Notes: generated from the letters alone by a model not told the origin. A DNA stretch of 64,000 nucleotides from CALARM01 sp964431735 (GCA_964431735.1 CAYSLJ010000003.1:1-64000), one strand, 5' to 3'. Positions 8,543 to 17,940 are shown, counted from the first letter of the stretch. A program made the numbers and translations.

Positions 8543-9629
8543 GTTCTTTTACCTCTTTACAAATTAAAATTTCTCCTGACAGAGTAGTTTCATATTCTAT
8601 AAAATCACAAAAATTCCTTCTTATTTCACTTATTTCGGGATTCCCCCTTTCAATGCTTTTTATACACAGTTGTCCTGTAGAAAAGGACAAATTCCCGCAA
8701 TAATGAGAGGAAATCCGGGGGAAATGAAACATTTCCGATTTATTACTTTTAACCCTGAATATAATAAATAATGCCAGTGCCAGAATAATAACAATAACTG
8801 CTATTGCTATATATATGAATTGACTTGTTGAATAAGTCTTTTGATCGGTATATAAAATATCATCATTTTCTTCTTCTTTAAAAACAAGACCTTTTATAAA
8901 ATTCCCTACATTTTCCTTTGTATCCAGTCCGGCAGTTTTCCTGTCATTTTCCGATGGTACTGAAAATGACAGAGGTAGTTCCAGATGCGTTGCATCGGGG
9001 GAAAAAATTTCTCTTATCCTTATAACTGTTTTATAATCCCCCGGTTCCATAATCTTAGGATTTATCTTGAAATTTATATATAAATGACTTTTAACGCCTT
9101 CTATTTCATATGACAGCCAGTAAGAATCGTCAGGGTTTATTTCTACCTCTATAGAAGGAGCTTCTTCTGAATTATCAGTATTTTTCACTTCTACCTTTAC
9201 AGATTTAATCTTCTTTGGCAATATGGAGTCAAGAGAAAGTATCTGAGGGTTAAGTTCTATAGGAGCATTGTTCTCCTCTATTTGAGCCAGTATATTAATC
9301 TGCCTGATCTGTTCCAGAAGGTCATTTGAATTTACAAGAAGGGTTATTTTCTGTCTTCCTGATTTTATGTCCTCCGGTCTGGCACTGACAGTAATCTCTC
9401 TTATCTCTCCTTTATCAAGGACTGCACTGGCAGGCTCTGTAGAAATCCAGTCCTCACCGGCAGAAAAATTTACATGTAAACTCTGGTGACCGCAATTTTT
9501 TATAGCAAACTTCAAATGTTTCACAGTACCATTGTATATAATTCCAAAGTCAAGAACACTCTGTCTGTTAAGAATCTGAAGCTGCGGTTTTACCGGTAAT
9601 ACAAGTTCTCCTTTAATTTCGTCATTCAC
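8496..9629 (-). CDS. tail-anchored Ig-like (MSP/ASPM-type) protein
   Basis: 377 aa. Residues 1-260 contain two beta-sandwich repeats of the type seen in ASPM/SPD-2/Hydin or DUF1573-like proteins: LDFGIIYNGTVKHLKF and LSLDSILPKKIKSVKV are the characteristic first strands. A single strong transmembrane helix follows (about 270-294), then a C-terminal domain of about 80 residues with several cysteines. With no signal peptide, the Ig-like part would face the cytoplasm if the helix inserts as a tail anchor. It lies between an Hsp70-like gene (64 nt upstream) and two zinc-ribbon genes (overlapping). Function unknown. Confidence 0.7.
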   Translation of the reverse strand: MNDEIKGELVLPVKPQLQILNRQSVLDFGIIYNGTVKHLKFAIKNCGHQSLHVNFSAGEDWISTEPASAVLDKGEIREITVSARPEDIKSGRQKITLLVNSNDLLEQIRQINILAQIEENNAPIELNPQILSLDSILPKKIKSVKVEVKNTDNSEEAPSIEVEINPDDSYWLSYEIEGVKSHLYINFKINPKIMEPGDYKTVIRIREIFSPDATHLELPLSFSVPSENDRKTAGLDTKENVGNFIKGLVFKEEENDDILYTDQKTYSTSQFIYIAIAVIVIILALALFIIFRVKSNKSEMFHFPRISSHYCGNLSFSTGQLCIKSIERGNPEISEIRRNFCDFIEYETTLSGEILICKEVKEHALPELWRRKTCNDT

Positions 9630-9693
9630 TGTTTTAACGGCAATCAGGCCTGTTTAGCCTGAATTGTTCCCTTTCTAACTAAAATTACTCCGA

Positions 9694-11202
9694 TTACTCA
9701 CCGGAAAGAGCCCTCTTCCAGGATATTTTAGAACTCTTTATATCTAATTTTAAACTTCCAATACCATTTTCATCCAGATCTATATTAACAATTATATAAT
9801 CATCTTCCTCTTTAAACGGAGTCAGCCCTGACATTTCAACAGGTATTATAAGCTGATTTTTATTCACCGTTTTTGCATTACCCTGATAGATATTTAAGTC
9901 AAAAGCATTGGCACCGGGTTTATTAATCTGATATACTTTTTTATCCGTACATGGAAGTCTCTTGCCTTTTATTATAATATCATCGAAAAACCCTCCTGCC
10001 AGTTCAACACCTATGGAATAAGGATTTATAGGATTAAGTCCGAACATGCCTGTTTTACCTTTTAACATAGCTGCATAAATAGCAGCTCCCTGAGAGACAA
10101 GATAATCATTATTTAAGTATAATATCTTCTCAGAATGATGGGTCAGTAACTTCTCTATAAGTTCTTTTATGACAGGTGTTCTGGTGCTTCTTCCATTTAC
10201 AAGAACTTTATCTATTTGTTCCGGAGACATATCCACTTCATCCAGAGTTTTATAAAGATAATCATTTATACTGCTCAATATACTTCCGATCCATTCATTG
10301 AATTCGACTCTGGTAACATCGTGAGACATATTCTGTCCCGGAATTAACTGTATATTCATAAGGCTTTCTTCATTTTTGACACTGAGTTTATGTTTCAATT
10401 CCTTCAAAGAAGCTCTCATTCTTCCGGAAAGAGGCTGTTTTCTTACAAAAATATCATTCCATAATTCTCCGTTCTGAAGGGAATGTTTTTCAAGGATATT
10501 TTTGAGGAGCACCCTGTCCAAATCTTCCCCTCCCACAGAAGGGCTTCCCGTAATATTGAGACAGTTTATAATTATATATTTTTTCTTATTCCTTACTTCA
10601 TAAAGGGCTATATCCAGAGTTGATTCACCCATATCTATTACCATAATACGTTCTTCCTGTCTCTGTATTCTCCCTTCAAAACAATAGGCTAACAGTATTG
10701 CATCCGGTTCATTTATAAGACCCAGTAAAGGAAGCTTTGCATCCTTAATAGATTTCATTAAAGACGATCTCTGATATTCGTAAAAACAATAAGGAACAGC
10801 TACAACTGTACCTTCCATATTACGTGATGATATGGCTTCATGTAAGAAATCTTTGAGGATAGCAAAAAAATTCCTCAATATATCTTCACATGTTACTTCG
10901 TCTTCTTCCTGATGAAGTACGACAATATTCTCGCCAATTCTCCTTTTAAGATTGATAAAAGATGTTTTAGGATATTTATCCACACAACCTTCTGCGAGGT
11001 CCCCTATGACCCACTGATTGAATTTAGGAAGATAAGATATAGCAGATGGGAATCTCTTATTATGAAATTTAGGGAATTTAATATCTTCAAGATGATGTTC
11101 ATCACCCATCCACTCCGATATACATGTATAGGCGGCACCGTAATCTATTCCGAACAATCCGTTCTCCGGAAGCTTAATAATACTTTCGTCCTGTGTGGAC
11201 AT
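9694..11202 (-). CDS. Hsp70/DnaK-like actin-fold ATPase with reduced substrate domain
   Basis: 502 aa. The nucleotide-binding domain is recognisable: phosphate 1 (GIDYGAAYTCIS), connect motif (NEPDAILLAY), phosphate 2 altered to DMGESTLDIA, and adenosine motif altered to VLVNGRSTRTP. After about residue 370 only about 130 residues remain, a beta-rich piece resembling a shortened substrate domain without the helical lid. It is not a canonical DnaK: no grpE or dnaJ is near and the motifs deviate. ATG is preceded by GAGGT 8 nt upstream, inside the last codons of the M23-like gene. Context suggests a dedicated ATPase for the operon's zinc-ribbon and Ig-like proteins. Confidence 0.85.
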   Translation of the reverse strand: MSTQDESIIKLPENGLFGIDYGAAYTCISEWMGDEHHLEDIKFPKFHNKRFPSAISYLPKFNQWVIGDLAEGCVDKYPKTSFINLKRRIGENIVVLHQEEDEVTCEDILRNFFAILKDFLHEAISSRNMEGTVVAVPYCFYEYQRSSLMKSIKDAKLPLLGLINEPDAILLAYCFEGRIQRQEERIMVIDMGESTLDIALYEVRNKKKYIIINCLNITGSPSVGGEDLDRVLLKNILEKHSLQNGELWNDIFVRKQPLSGRMRASLKELKHKLSVKNEESLMNIQLIPGQNMSHDVTRVEFNEWIGSILSSINDYLYKTLDEVDMSPEQIDKVLVNGRSTRTPVIKELIEKLLTHHSEKILYLNNDYLVSQGAAIYAAMLKGKTGMFGLNPINPYSIGVELAGGFFDDIIIKGKRLPCTDKKVYQINKPGANAFDLNIYQGNAKTVNKNQLIIPVEMSGLTPFKEEDDYIIVNIDLDENGIGSLKLDIKSSKISWKRALSGE

Positions 11203-11207
11203 AATAG

Positions 11208-12620
11208 TTACCTCATCAATAAATTATGAATGTCACGGTAATTTGCCAGGGCTCTCTGGTAATTGTCTCCTGACAGTTCCAGATCTTTCCTGGATATATA
11301 ACCTGAAGCATAAAGACTCTGTGCTTTTTCATAGTTCTGCCTTGAATCCTGAAGAGATGTTTCTGCCTCTTTCAAACGTTTTTCTGCTATGGACAGATTG
11401 CTTTCTTTAGAGCCAAGACTTAATGGCGGAAAACCTGCAGATATTTTTACATTACCTGCTTTTTTTTCTGATTTAAAATTTAATATAGATAATTTTATAT
11501 ATTCATTATCTCTCATCATCTTTGTAAGGATTTTCTTTTCTTTTAATCCTGTAGCATAAGCTCTGGCCTTAAGTATATTATTTCTTGCAGAACTGTTTTC
11601 TTTATTAATCATATTTACACTGGCAGGCACATTCTTTAATTTAAAAGCTATTCTTTCTTTCAAACAACTATATCTGTTATAAGAAGTTTTAACAAACATT
11701 TCCCCGGCTTTCTTCACATCATTTCTTGCGATGCAACCTTTTGAAAAAAGTTCTTCTTTTTTATAATAATCTGCTGCAAGTGAGAAAATGGGTTTCGTAA
11801 CATTTTTAAGCTTCAGATTATAAAATACATCTGATTTTTTAAGATACTCTATATGAGCAAGCTCTTTATTAATAGATGTTCTGGCTTTTAATTTATATTT
11901 ATCAGATTTTAAAGGATTTAAAACAGAAGAATTATCAACCTTCTTAATAATCAATTCCGAAGTCTGTGTCGATGCAAAATCTATATAGGTATGATTTCCG
12001 TCTCTCATTTTTACATCTACATGATCGACGACAACAAGGCCGAGTAAAGTTCCAGGAATAACTTTCTGTCCCACAGATACAAGAGGTGATATATGGCCGT
12101 AAGTAACGTAAATATTACCGGATGACCTGACTGTTACGCCATATTCCTGTCCGTACCACTGAACTATATCTGTAACATCTCCCGCCCATCCTGCCACGAC
12201 TGCCGTTCCGGCAGGCATAGCTATGTCATAACCGTTATGCAATCCTGCTACACGTCTGTATTTAGAAACATCGCGCCAGTCATAAAAAGTACTTGATACA
12301 ACTGCAGGGCTATAGATTTTTCTGACAAGATTCATATATTGAGCCAGACTGTTAAAAGTCTTTTCATAAAAGGTAAAGACAGGCATTTCCATCTGTACAA
12401 GTTTAAGTTCTATAACAGTCAATTTTGTTTCTATTTCCCTGTCTTTCTGTAAAAGAGAAAGAATATCTCTTTTATAACAATCTTCCAGTATTGTTATCTC
12501 CACATCGGAAACAGGATTTTCACTTTTAGTAAAGTTCCTGTCCCATCCGTTATAATTGTTTGCAACACAAACAGTAATATTGATAATAAATAAACTTAAC
12601 AGGAATATATATTTCTTCAT
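11208..12620 (-). CDS. secreted M23-like peptidase with coiled-coil C terminus
   Basis: 470 aa with a signal peptide (1-20). Residues about 118-225 look like a lysostaphin/M23 domain: HNGYDIAMPAGTAV carries the HxxxD zinc pair, VTYGHISPLVSVGQ follows the family pattern, but the second HxH is replaced by DHVDV, so catalysis is uncertain and it may be an EnvC/NlpD-type activator. The rest is a helical coiled coil with a TolC/HlyD-like hairpin motif near the end (LYASGYISRKDLE). First gene of the minus-strand operon that also holds a murein amidase; an activator-amidase pair is an attractive but unproven reading. Confidence 0.75.
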   Translation of the reverse strand: MKKYIFLLSLFIINITVCVANNYNGWDRNFTKSENPVSDVEITILEDCYKRDILSLLQKDREIETKLTVIELKLVQMEMPVFTFYEKTFNSLAQYMNLVRKIYSPAVVSSTFYDWRDVSKYRRVAGLHNGYDIAMPAGTAVVAGWAGDVTDIVQWYGQEYGVTVRSSGNIYVTYGHISPLVSVGQKVIPGTLLGLVVVDHVDVKMRDGNHTYIDFASTQTSELIIKKVDNSSVLNPLKSDKYKLKARTSINKELAHIEYLKKSDVFYNLKLKNVTKPIFSLAADYYKKEELFSKGCIARNDVKKAGEMFVKTSYNRYSCLKERIAFKLKNVPASVNMINKENSSARNNILKARAYATGLKEKKILTKMMRDNEYIKLSILNFKSEKKAGNVKISAGFPPLSLGSKESNLSIAEKRLKEAETSLQDSRQNYEKAQSLYASGYISRKDLELSGDNYQRALANYRDIHNLLMR

Positions 12621-12628
12621 AATTGCTT

Positions 12629-12802
12629 CGTGACGCGTGACGCGTGACGCGTGACGCGTAATGCATAGTCAGTGACATTTATATATGCCACATCTCACTG
12701 CTCACCGTTCACTCCTTATTACACTCACCTGAAACTCTATCATGGCCTTAATACTGATCTTTATCCCCTTCACGCGTCACGCGTTACGCGTTACCCGTTA
12801 CG
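12629..12802. repeat. inverted pair of heptamer repeat arrays
   Basis: Four GTGACGC units at 12630-12660 face CACGCGT/TACGCGT units at 12771-12802, so the two ends are mutually complementary and could form a long stem. Between them is a CTCACTG-type heptamer tract (about 12688-12729). The array fills the gap between the UPF0489 gene and the M23-like gene, where promoter signals for the operon would be expected; I see no clear promoter. Confidence 0.75.
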
Positions 12803-12838
12803 ATTTTAATATAAATTATATCATCATAGGATTGTTTG

Positions 12839-14068
12839 TCAATTACCTGTCTTACCTTTCAATTTTTCTAACAGTTTAAAGGGAAGGTTATGATACTGGC
12901 GGGGAGTGTAAAAAGGGGAAAGGCTTATAGTAACAGGAGGAGATTGTATATTTTTCAATAAAAGCATTTCACAAAAGGTTTCAATATCTATCCATGGTTT
13001 AACGGAACCGAACTGTAAAGGTTTGCTGCATATATTTCTCCAGTAAACCAGATCTTTTTCACTCATAATTTTATAACCATGGCAGTTCCAGGTAGAATCT
13101 TCATTTATAAAATAATCTATATCTATATCCAGAATTACTGACTGATTGAATAGAGGAAGGTCTCTCAAGCGCAGGATATGAACCTTTATACCCTGCCAGT
13201 TACATACTACATGTCCCATATCTGTTCTAAAATCTTCACCTCCTTCTATCTCCAGAAGAAAATTTTTTATTAAATTTGCCGCAGGTCTCAATTTGCAGAA
13301 ATCAGGATCGGGCATAATCCAGAATATCTCTCCTGCAAATCCTGTCTTTACGGCAAAATGAAGAAAATTCGTAAGATTAACGGGAGCTCTCACATGATCT
13401 GTCTCAAAATCTTCATAGTAAAAAGAAGAAAACCAGCTTTTTAATGTTTCCACATTTTCTATATGAGACATACCGTCAAGATCTTCATCACATATGAGAT
13501 TCATATCGCTGTGAGCATCAAAATGCAAAATTATATTTCCCTCTGCCATTAACATGCCTTCTTCTTTAAATTTTAACCAGTGATAAAGAGAGGCATCATG
13601 TTCTTTTACAATTATACCTGTCATATGTCCTGCAGGTCTGGCACAGGGGACAAAATTACCATTACCGTAAATTTCAACAGGCTCACCAAGGGATTGAATA
13701 ATTTCTTCCGTAACAGGAAGGGTCATTTCATTTAAATATCCTCTCAGGGGATATATGTTAAAAGCTTCTCTTAAATGTTTCAATTTTCTGTCTTTTAATT
13801 TATTCTGTGCCATTATGACAGATAATCTTCTGACTGTAGCCATTTCAAAGGTATGAATATTAAAATTTATTTCTAAATTATATAAATCACATAGAAGTAA
13901 CTCTTCCCATAATGTCTTCTGCCTCCATAAATAAACATTTTCTTCTCCAAGCTTTTCCTTTAATTGTTGAGGAGATGCCTGAAGTTTTATTAATCTGTCA
14001 AGATAATCAATATCTTCTTTAATCCAGTAAGGATGATAATAAGGTTCTGTTGTAAGATGGTAATTCAT
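12839..14068 (-). CDS. UPF0489 (C5orf22-like) family protein
   Basis: 409 aa. It shows the UPF0489 hallmarks: HFDAHSDMN and LDIDIDYF, an arrangement reminiscent of the metal-binding aspartates and histidine of arginase/deacetylase folds. The biochemical function of the family is not established. An open frame extends 16 codons upstream, but those codons are translated GTGACGC heptamer repeat, so I take the ATG at 14066-14068. No Shine-Dalgarno sequence precedes it, because the repeat occupies that position. The gene is followed by the heptamer gap and then the M23-like operon. Confidence 0.8.
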   Translation of the reverse strand: MNYHLTTEPYYHPYWIKEDIDYLDRLIKLQASPQQLKEKLGEENVYLWRQKTLWEELLLCDLYNLEINFNIHTFEMATVRRLSVIMAQNKLKDRKLKHLREAFNIYPLRGYLNEMTLPVTEEIIQSLGEPVEIYGNGNFVPCARPAGHMTGIIVKEHDASLYHWLKFKEEGMLMAEGNIILHFDAHSDMNLICDEDLDGMSHIENVETLKSWFSSFYYEDFETDHVRAPVNLTNFLHFAVKTGFAGEIFWIMPDPDFCKLRPAANLIKNFLLEIEGGEDFRTDMGHVVCNWQGIKVHILRLRDLPLFNQSVILDIDIDYFINEDSTWNCHGYKIMSEKDLVYWRNICSKPLQFGSVKPWIDIETFCEMLLLKNIQSPPVTISLSPFYTPRQYHNLPFKLLEKLKGKTGN

Positions 14069-14073
14069 AGGAT

Positions 14074-14104
14074 CGTAACGCGTGACGCGTGACGCGTGAC
14101 GCGA
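14074..14104 (-). repeat. heptamer repeat array, GTGACGC type
   Basis: About four units of GTAACGC/GTGACGC. The array ends only 5 nt from the chosen start codon of the UPF0489 gene and is open in its frame, which lengthens the apparent ORF by 16 codons. Confidence 0.75.
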
Positions 14105-14136
14105 AAGAGGAAGCACCCCTCACATATTACATATTA

Positions 14137-15756
14137 TTAAAAAGGTATTATAAATCTGCAGACATAGCCTTCATCTGCAGAGGTCACATTACCCCATAGT
14201 TGGGGATATTTCTCGAAGGTTTCACCGAGTTTTGCCTGGAGACTTCTGTCTGTTATAACAGGATTGACATATTTCATATAAATTTCGCTCGTATTCAAGT
14301 ATAAAAGTATTATAGCTTCAGTAGAAAGTTCTGATTTCACGCAATCTTCTACAGACTTATTATCCTTATAAAAGGTATTTATTACATCTCTGGCGGCAGA
14401 TTTATTTCCTACAAAGAGCATGATAAAATCATTCAATCTGCAGTAAGTAGCTGTTCCTCCCGGCACAGTCCTCACAGATATATCTCTGTAACTTTCGGAA
14501 GATACGAGAGGAATAAAACTGAAAAGACTCTCAGAACTGCACAGCATGGTATTCAATGAAGAATTTGATTTAAGTTTTAAAGCTACAGTGCCTGAAGGAA
14601 TTTTCTTTGATATGCCGTTTCCGTTGACCCGTTCCGGGATAAGACTGCACGCCAGTTCTTCCGATAGAGAAGAAAGTATATAATCAAGAGTAATGCCGAA
14701 TTGATTTTCAACGGTATTTTTAAGATTACTTACTACTGAAAGTCCGTCAAAAAGTGACAGAAGAACAGGCAAAGTCTGCTGCGGTTCCGCAATTGCCACA
14801 AGATCTGATTTCTTTTCAGGGAAAAAAGCAATACTTCTGAGTTTTCTTCCATGAAGAGAAAAAACTTTTTCTGCAAAAGGTGAAAGGTTTTTCTGTTTCA
14901 CAAGATAAGAATTTAATGTCAGTTTATCACCTGTAATATCCAGTGCACATCCTGTGTATTTTATGCCGTCAAGTAATTCTTTCCATTTAATTTTTTTTGC
15001 TTCTGACATTGAATCAAGAAATCCTCTGTTTATGGAAGGAATATTGCAGAAAAGAAAACCTATTGAATCAGAGGTCATTTTCTTTTCACGAAAAGAAGAA
15101 AAATTAACATCCCTGCAGATTGAAAGTTGAAGGTTTTCAAAACAATCAAGAGACTTTTTCAGGAGAACCGGATTACTGGCAACAATGAGAAACTCTTTGT
15201 TTACATAATAAGACTTATCTTTAGAATATAAAATTTCTTTTTCTTTATATATCTCTTTTTCAAAAGACTCGTTATCGTTGAGTTTTGCGATAAAATCATC
15301 GATTCCGTCTTTATCTTCAATATTAAAGACTATGATAAAAGGTACTTTATCTTTTAAATCCATTACTTCCGGCATCTTTCCGTTATTTGCGGCACAGATC
15401 AGCTTCGTCAAAACTCCTTCCAACTCATAAAAAGATATGGTAAAATTCGGTTTTATATATGGAAAAAAATCTGTCCTGTAATCAATATCTCCGGGAGGAA
15501 ATCTGGAAAAAGCTATAGCACATGCAATATCTTCCAGATTGTTAAGAAACAGTTTTATCTCAGGTTCTGCCTTTAAGGAATCCAGTTCTCCATATATGCC
15601 CCTTCTTACAAAAAAAGAATTAATATTAATATTTGCGATTACTTGACCGTCTTTAGGTACGAATTGAAGAGTATCTTTATAATCTCCTATCATACAGGAA
15701 GAAAATATTATTGCTGATAATATTAAAACAGTTATTAAACAAAACTTAATTTTCAT
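14137..15756 (-). CDS. DUF3352-like lipoprotein
   Basis: 539 aa with an N-terminal lipoprotein signal; the lipobox is FSSC with Cys at about 21. The body resembles DUF3352 proteins, secreted proteins of unknown function with two related halves (openings such as VPKDGQVIANININ and repeated SxxDSIGFLF-like strands). It is preceded on the minus strand by a good ribosome-binding site (AAGGAGTGAACC). A heptamer array lies immediately upstream (15780-15804). Confidence 0.7.
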   Translation of the reverse strand: MKIKFCLITVLILSAIIFSSCMIGDYKDTLQFVPKDGQVIANININSFFVRRGIYGELDSLKAEPEIKLFLNNLEDIACAIAFSRFPPGDIDYRTDFFPYIKPNFTISFYELEGVLTKLICAANNGKMPEVMDLKDKVPFIIVFNIEDKDGIDDFIAKLNDNESFEKEIYKEKEILYSKDKSYYVNKEFLIVASNPVLLKKSLDCFENLQLSICRDVNFSSFREKKMTSDSIGFLFCNIPSINRGFLDSMSEAKKIKWKELLDGIKYTGCALDITGDKLTLNSYLVKQKNLSPFAEKVFSLHGRKLRSIAFFPEKKSDLVAIAEPQQTLPVLLSLFDGLSVVSNLKNTVENQFGITLDYILSSLSEELACSLIPERVNGNGISKKIPSGTVALKLKSNSSLNTMLCSSESLFSFIPLVSSESYRDISVRTVPGGTATYCRLNDFIMLFVGNKSAARDVINTFYKDNKSVEDCVKSELSTEAIILLYLNTSEIYMKYVNPVITDRSLQAKLGETFEKYPQLWGNVTSADEGYVCRFIIPF

Positions 15757-15779
15757 AGGTTCACTCCTTAATTTTTCAT

Positions 15780-15804
15780 CGTGACGCGTAACGCGTAACG
15801 TGAG
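15780..15804 (-). repeat. heptamer repeat array, GTGACGC/GTAACGC type
   Basis: Three units (GTGACGC, GTAACGC, GTAACGT) lie 24 nt upstream of the lipoprotein gene start, between divergent genes. The remaining about 190 bp to the next gene is AT-rich and holds short TATATAGA direct repeats. Confidence 0.6.
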
Positions 15805-15995
15805 AACATATTGTCCGTGTTTCGATCATTCTCACTTATAATGAAATTATTATATCATTATCATCTCAATCAATGCAATTTCCGTACCTAATAATAAAAA
15901 AATTCTGGTAGGAATTAAATTTTTTATATAGAAATTTTATATAGATTTCTTGTCGCAGATCACTATCAAAAAATTAATCAGGAGGTTAATTCATC

Positions 15996-16925
15996 ATGTA
16001 TTCAAAAAAATTACTATCACTACTCATCATTTTATCTATTTCCATAATCTGCATTATTCCGGCTTTTGCAGAAGACTTTAAAATTTCAAATCTGAAATTC
16101 GGTTACGGTGCAAAAGACGGAGAGCTGAAAAAAATAAAGGAAGAAGCCACAACTATTAAAGCTCTCGGAAATCATGAAATCCCTGTAAATGATAAGATGG
16201 AAAAATCCACTCTCACAGGTATATCTTTTGATTATGAAGGAGCAGTGGAAGGGGCAATACTCAGGATGAAAATGCCCGATACAGGCAATTTTTATAACCA
16301 TGAAGGTAAAACTGTGGCAGAAAATGTAAATTTTTATGATTACCAGATAAAATTTGATAAAGAAAAAGGTAATTATATAAAAACTATTGCCATGTTATCT
16401 TCCGATCCTTACGGAAAATATACCTTTGAAATAATTTACAAAGATAATATACTCGGTTCAGTAGATTTTGAGTATGTTGCTCTGGAAAAAGAAGAATTCA
16501 GTATTTCCGATCTGAAATTCGGTTATGCAATAAAAGATGGAGACAATAAGCAGATAACAGAAGAAACTACTGAAATTAAAGCTGTCGGAAATTATGAAAC
16601 AGAAGTGAACGGCAAAATGGAAAAATCTACTCTTACAGGTATCTCCTTTGATTACAAAGGTGGAGTAGAAGGTGTTATACTCAGAATAAAAATGCCAAAA
16701 TCAGGTAAATTTTATAACTATAAAGGCGAAACTGTGGCAGAAGATGTAACATCCTATGATTATCCCATAAAATTTGAGAAGGAAAAAGGTAATTATATAA
16801 AAACCATAGCCCTGTTACCTTCTGACCCTTACGGAAAATATATCTTTGAAATAATTTACAAAGATAATGTTCTTGGTTCAATAGAATTTAAATATTCAGA
16901 AGAATCTAATTCCAGGGAAAAATAA
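15996..16925 (+). CDS. secreted protein built of two near-identical domains
   Basis: 309 aa with a signal peptide cleaved after about residue 25 (IIPAFA). The mature protein is a tandem duplication of about 140 residues: (F)xIS(N/D)LKFGY at 28 and at 167, LTGISFDY in both, and SDPYGKY.FEIIYKDN in both. Most positions match by eye, so the duplication looks recent or is held by selection. The pattern of strands suggests an immunoglobulin-like or carbohydrate-binding fold but I do not recognise a family. Strong AGGAGGT ribosome-binding site. Transcription probably ends at the repeat hairpin 16933-16967. Confidence 0.8.
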   Translation: MYSKKLLSLLIILSISIICIIPAFAEDFKISNLKFGYGAKDGELKKIKEEATTIKALGNHEIPVNDKMEKSTLTGISFDYEGAVEGAILRMKMPDTGNFYNHEGKTVAENVNFYDYQIKFDKEKGNYIKTIAMLSSDPYGKYTFEIIYKDNILGSVDFEYVALEKEEFSISDLKFGYAIKDGDNKQITEETTEIKAVGNYETEVNGKMEKSTLTGISFDYKGGVEGVILRIKMPKSGKFYNYKGETVAEDVTSYDYPIKFEKEKGNYIKTIALLPSDPYGKYIFEIIYKDNVLGSIEFKYSEESNSREK

Positions 16926-16932
16926 TGGTAAT

Positions 16933-16967
16933 CATAACGCGTGATGAGTAACGCGTCACGCGTTATG
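16933..16967. terminator. hairpin made of inverted heptamer repeats between convergent genes
   Basis: A perfect 12-bp stem, CATAACGCGTGA / TCACGCGTTATG, with an 11-nt loop. The arms are GTGACGC-type heptamers in opposite orientation. It lies between two convergent stop codons (16925 and 16973) and could terminate both transcripts, although a T-run is present only weakly on the plus side (ATTTTAAT). Confidence 0.65.
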
Positions 16968-16972
16968 AAATT

Positions 16973-17740
16973 TTAATGAATAGCAAATCCGCAGTCCATA
17001 TTAACTGTCTGTCCTGTTATGCCAGAACCATGGTCGGAGGCAAGATATAAAACCAGTTCTGCCACTTCGTCCGGGTTGAGAAGCCTTTTTAAAGGAATAG
17101 CCTTTATTGTATTTTTCAGTAAAATATCCTCTTCAGAATTAAACATTTTAGAAAGAACACCTATAGTGCCTTTATGAAACATGTCTGTATCCATAGCTCC
17201 CGGGCATATGGTGTTAACATTTATCCCGGAAGACGCCACTTCTTTTGCAAGAGCTTTAGAGAATCCTATAACTGCCGCTTTTGACGCAGAATAGGCAGAG
17301 GCAAGAGGTGCGCCCACATCACCGGAAACAGAAGAAATATTTATAATTTTTCCTTTTATATTATTTTTCAGCATAATATTTACTGTTTCTCTGGTCATAA
17401 GAAATGTACCTGTTATATTTACAGATAAAATCCTGTTCCATTCTTCCAGTGTAGTATCGGTCATTTTCTTTACAAGTGCAACAGATGCATTGTTTACAAG
17501 TATATCTACTTTACCGTACACAGACAGAATCTTTTCAAAGATATATTTAACCCTTTCTTCAGAGGAAACATCACCGGGAATAATAAGAACATTATCTATA
17601 CCCTTCCAGGATTTTTCGAGTAAATCTTTATCTCTGGATATAACGACAACATGTGCTCCCTGTTTCTGAAAGGCTTTTGCAACCGAAAATCCGAGACCTT
17701 TTGATGCACCTGTTATAATAGCTACTTTATCTTTAAACAT
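16973..17740 (-). CDS. short-chain dehydrogenase/reductase (FabG-like)
   Basis: 255 aa, classical SDR length. NAD(P)-binding TGASKGLG near residue 10, NNAS near 90, catalytic Ser in ISSVSGD and YSASK near 151, and C-terminal SGITGQTVNMDCG typical of 3-oxoacyl-ACP reductase and related enzymes. The substrate cannot be assigned; there is no acyl carrier protein or other fatty-acid gene nearby. A ribosome-binding site (AAAGGAG) precedes the ATG. Confidence 0.9.
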   Translation of the reverse strand: MFKDKVAIITGASKGLGFSVAKAFQKQGAHVVVISRDKDLLEKSWKGIDNVLIIPGDVSSEERVKYIFEKILSVYGKVDILVNNASVALVKKMTDTTLEEWNRILSVNITGTFLMTRETVNIMLKNNIKGKIINISSVSGDVGAPLASAYSASKAAVIGFSKALAKEVASSGINVNTICPGAMDTDMFHKGTIGVLSKMFNSEEDILLKNTIKAIPLKRLLNPDEVAELVLYLASDHGSGITGQTVNMDCGFAIH

Positions 17741-17906
17741 TTTATATAAATAACTCCTTTCTTTATTCGTAACGTGTTACACGTGGTTTTATTTCTCATG
17801 AGTTCACTCACTTCTATTCGATTTTTTCAAGTATAAATCCTTTTATAGTTCAATTCATAATGCTCTGACATCAGTCTGTCACAACAAATCACCTGTGGAG
17901 TATCCT

Positions 17907-17940
17907 TTCACTCACTAATCACTATTCACTACTCACTCAA
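17907..17940 (+). repeat. heptamer repeat array, CACTCAC/TATTCAC type
   Basis: Five degenerate units (CACTCAC, TAATCAC, TATTCAC, TACTCAC, TCAA). The array stops exactly where the glyoxalase fragment begins, so it marks the breakpoint of the lost N-terminal half. Confidence 0.7.

Noticed and set aside
9694..11202. Calling this gene dnaK
   Set aside because: Phosphate and adenosine motifs deviate, the helical lid is absent, and there is no grpE or dnaJ partner; it is Hsp70-like only.
11208..12620. Calling this gene an outer-membrane efflux or HlyD-type fusion protein because of its C-terminal hairpin
   Set aside because: The N-terminal half is clearly M23-like and no transporter genes are nearby; the hairpin motif alone is weak.
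12629..12802. Regularly spaced repeats that could suggest a CRISPR array
   Set aside because: The units are 7 nt, adjacent, degenerate and without spacers; no cas genes are nearby.
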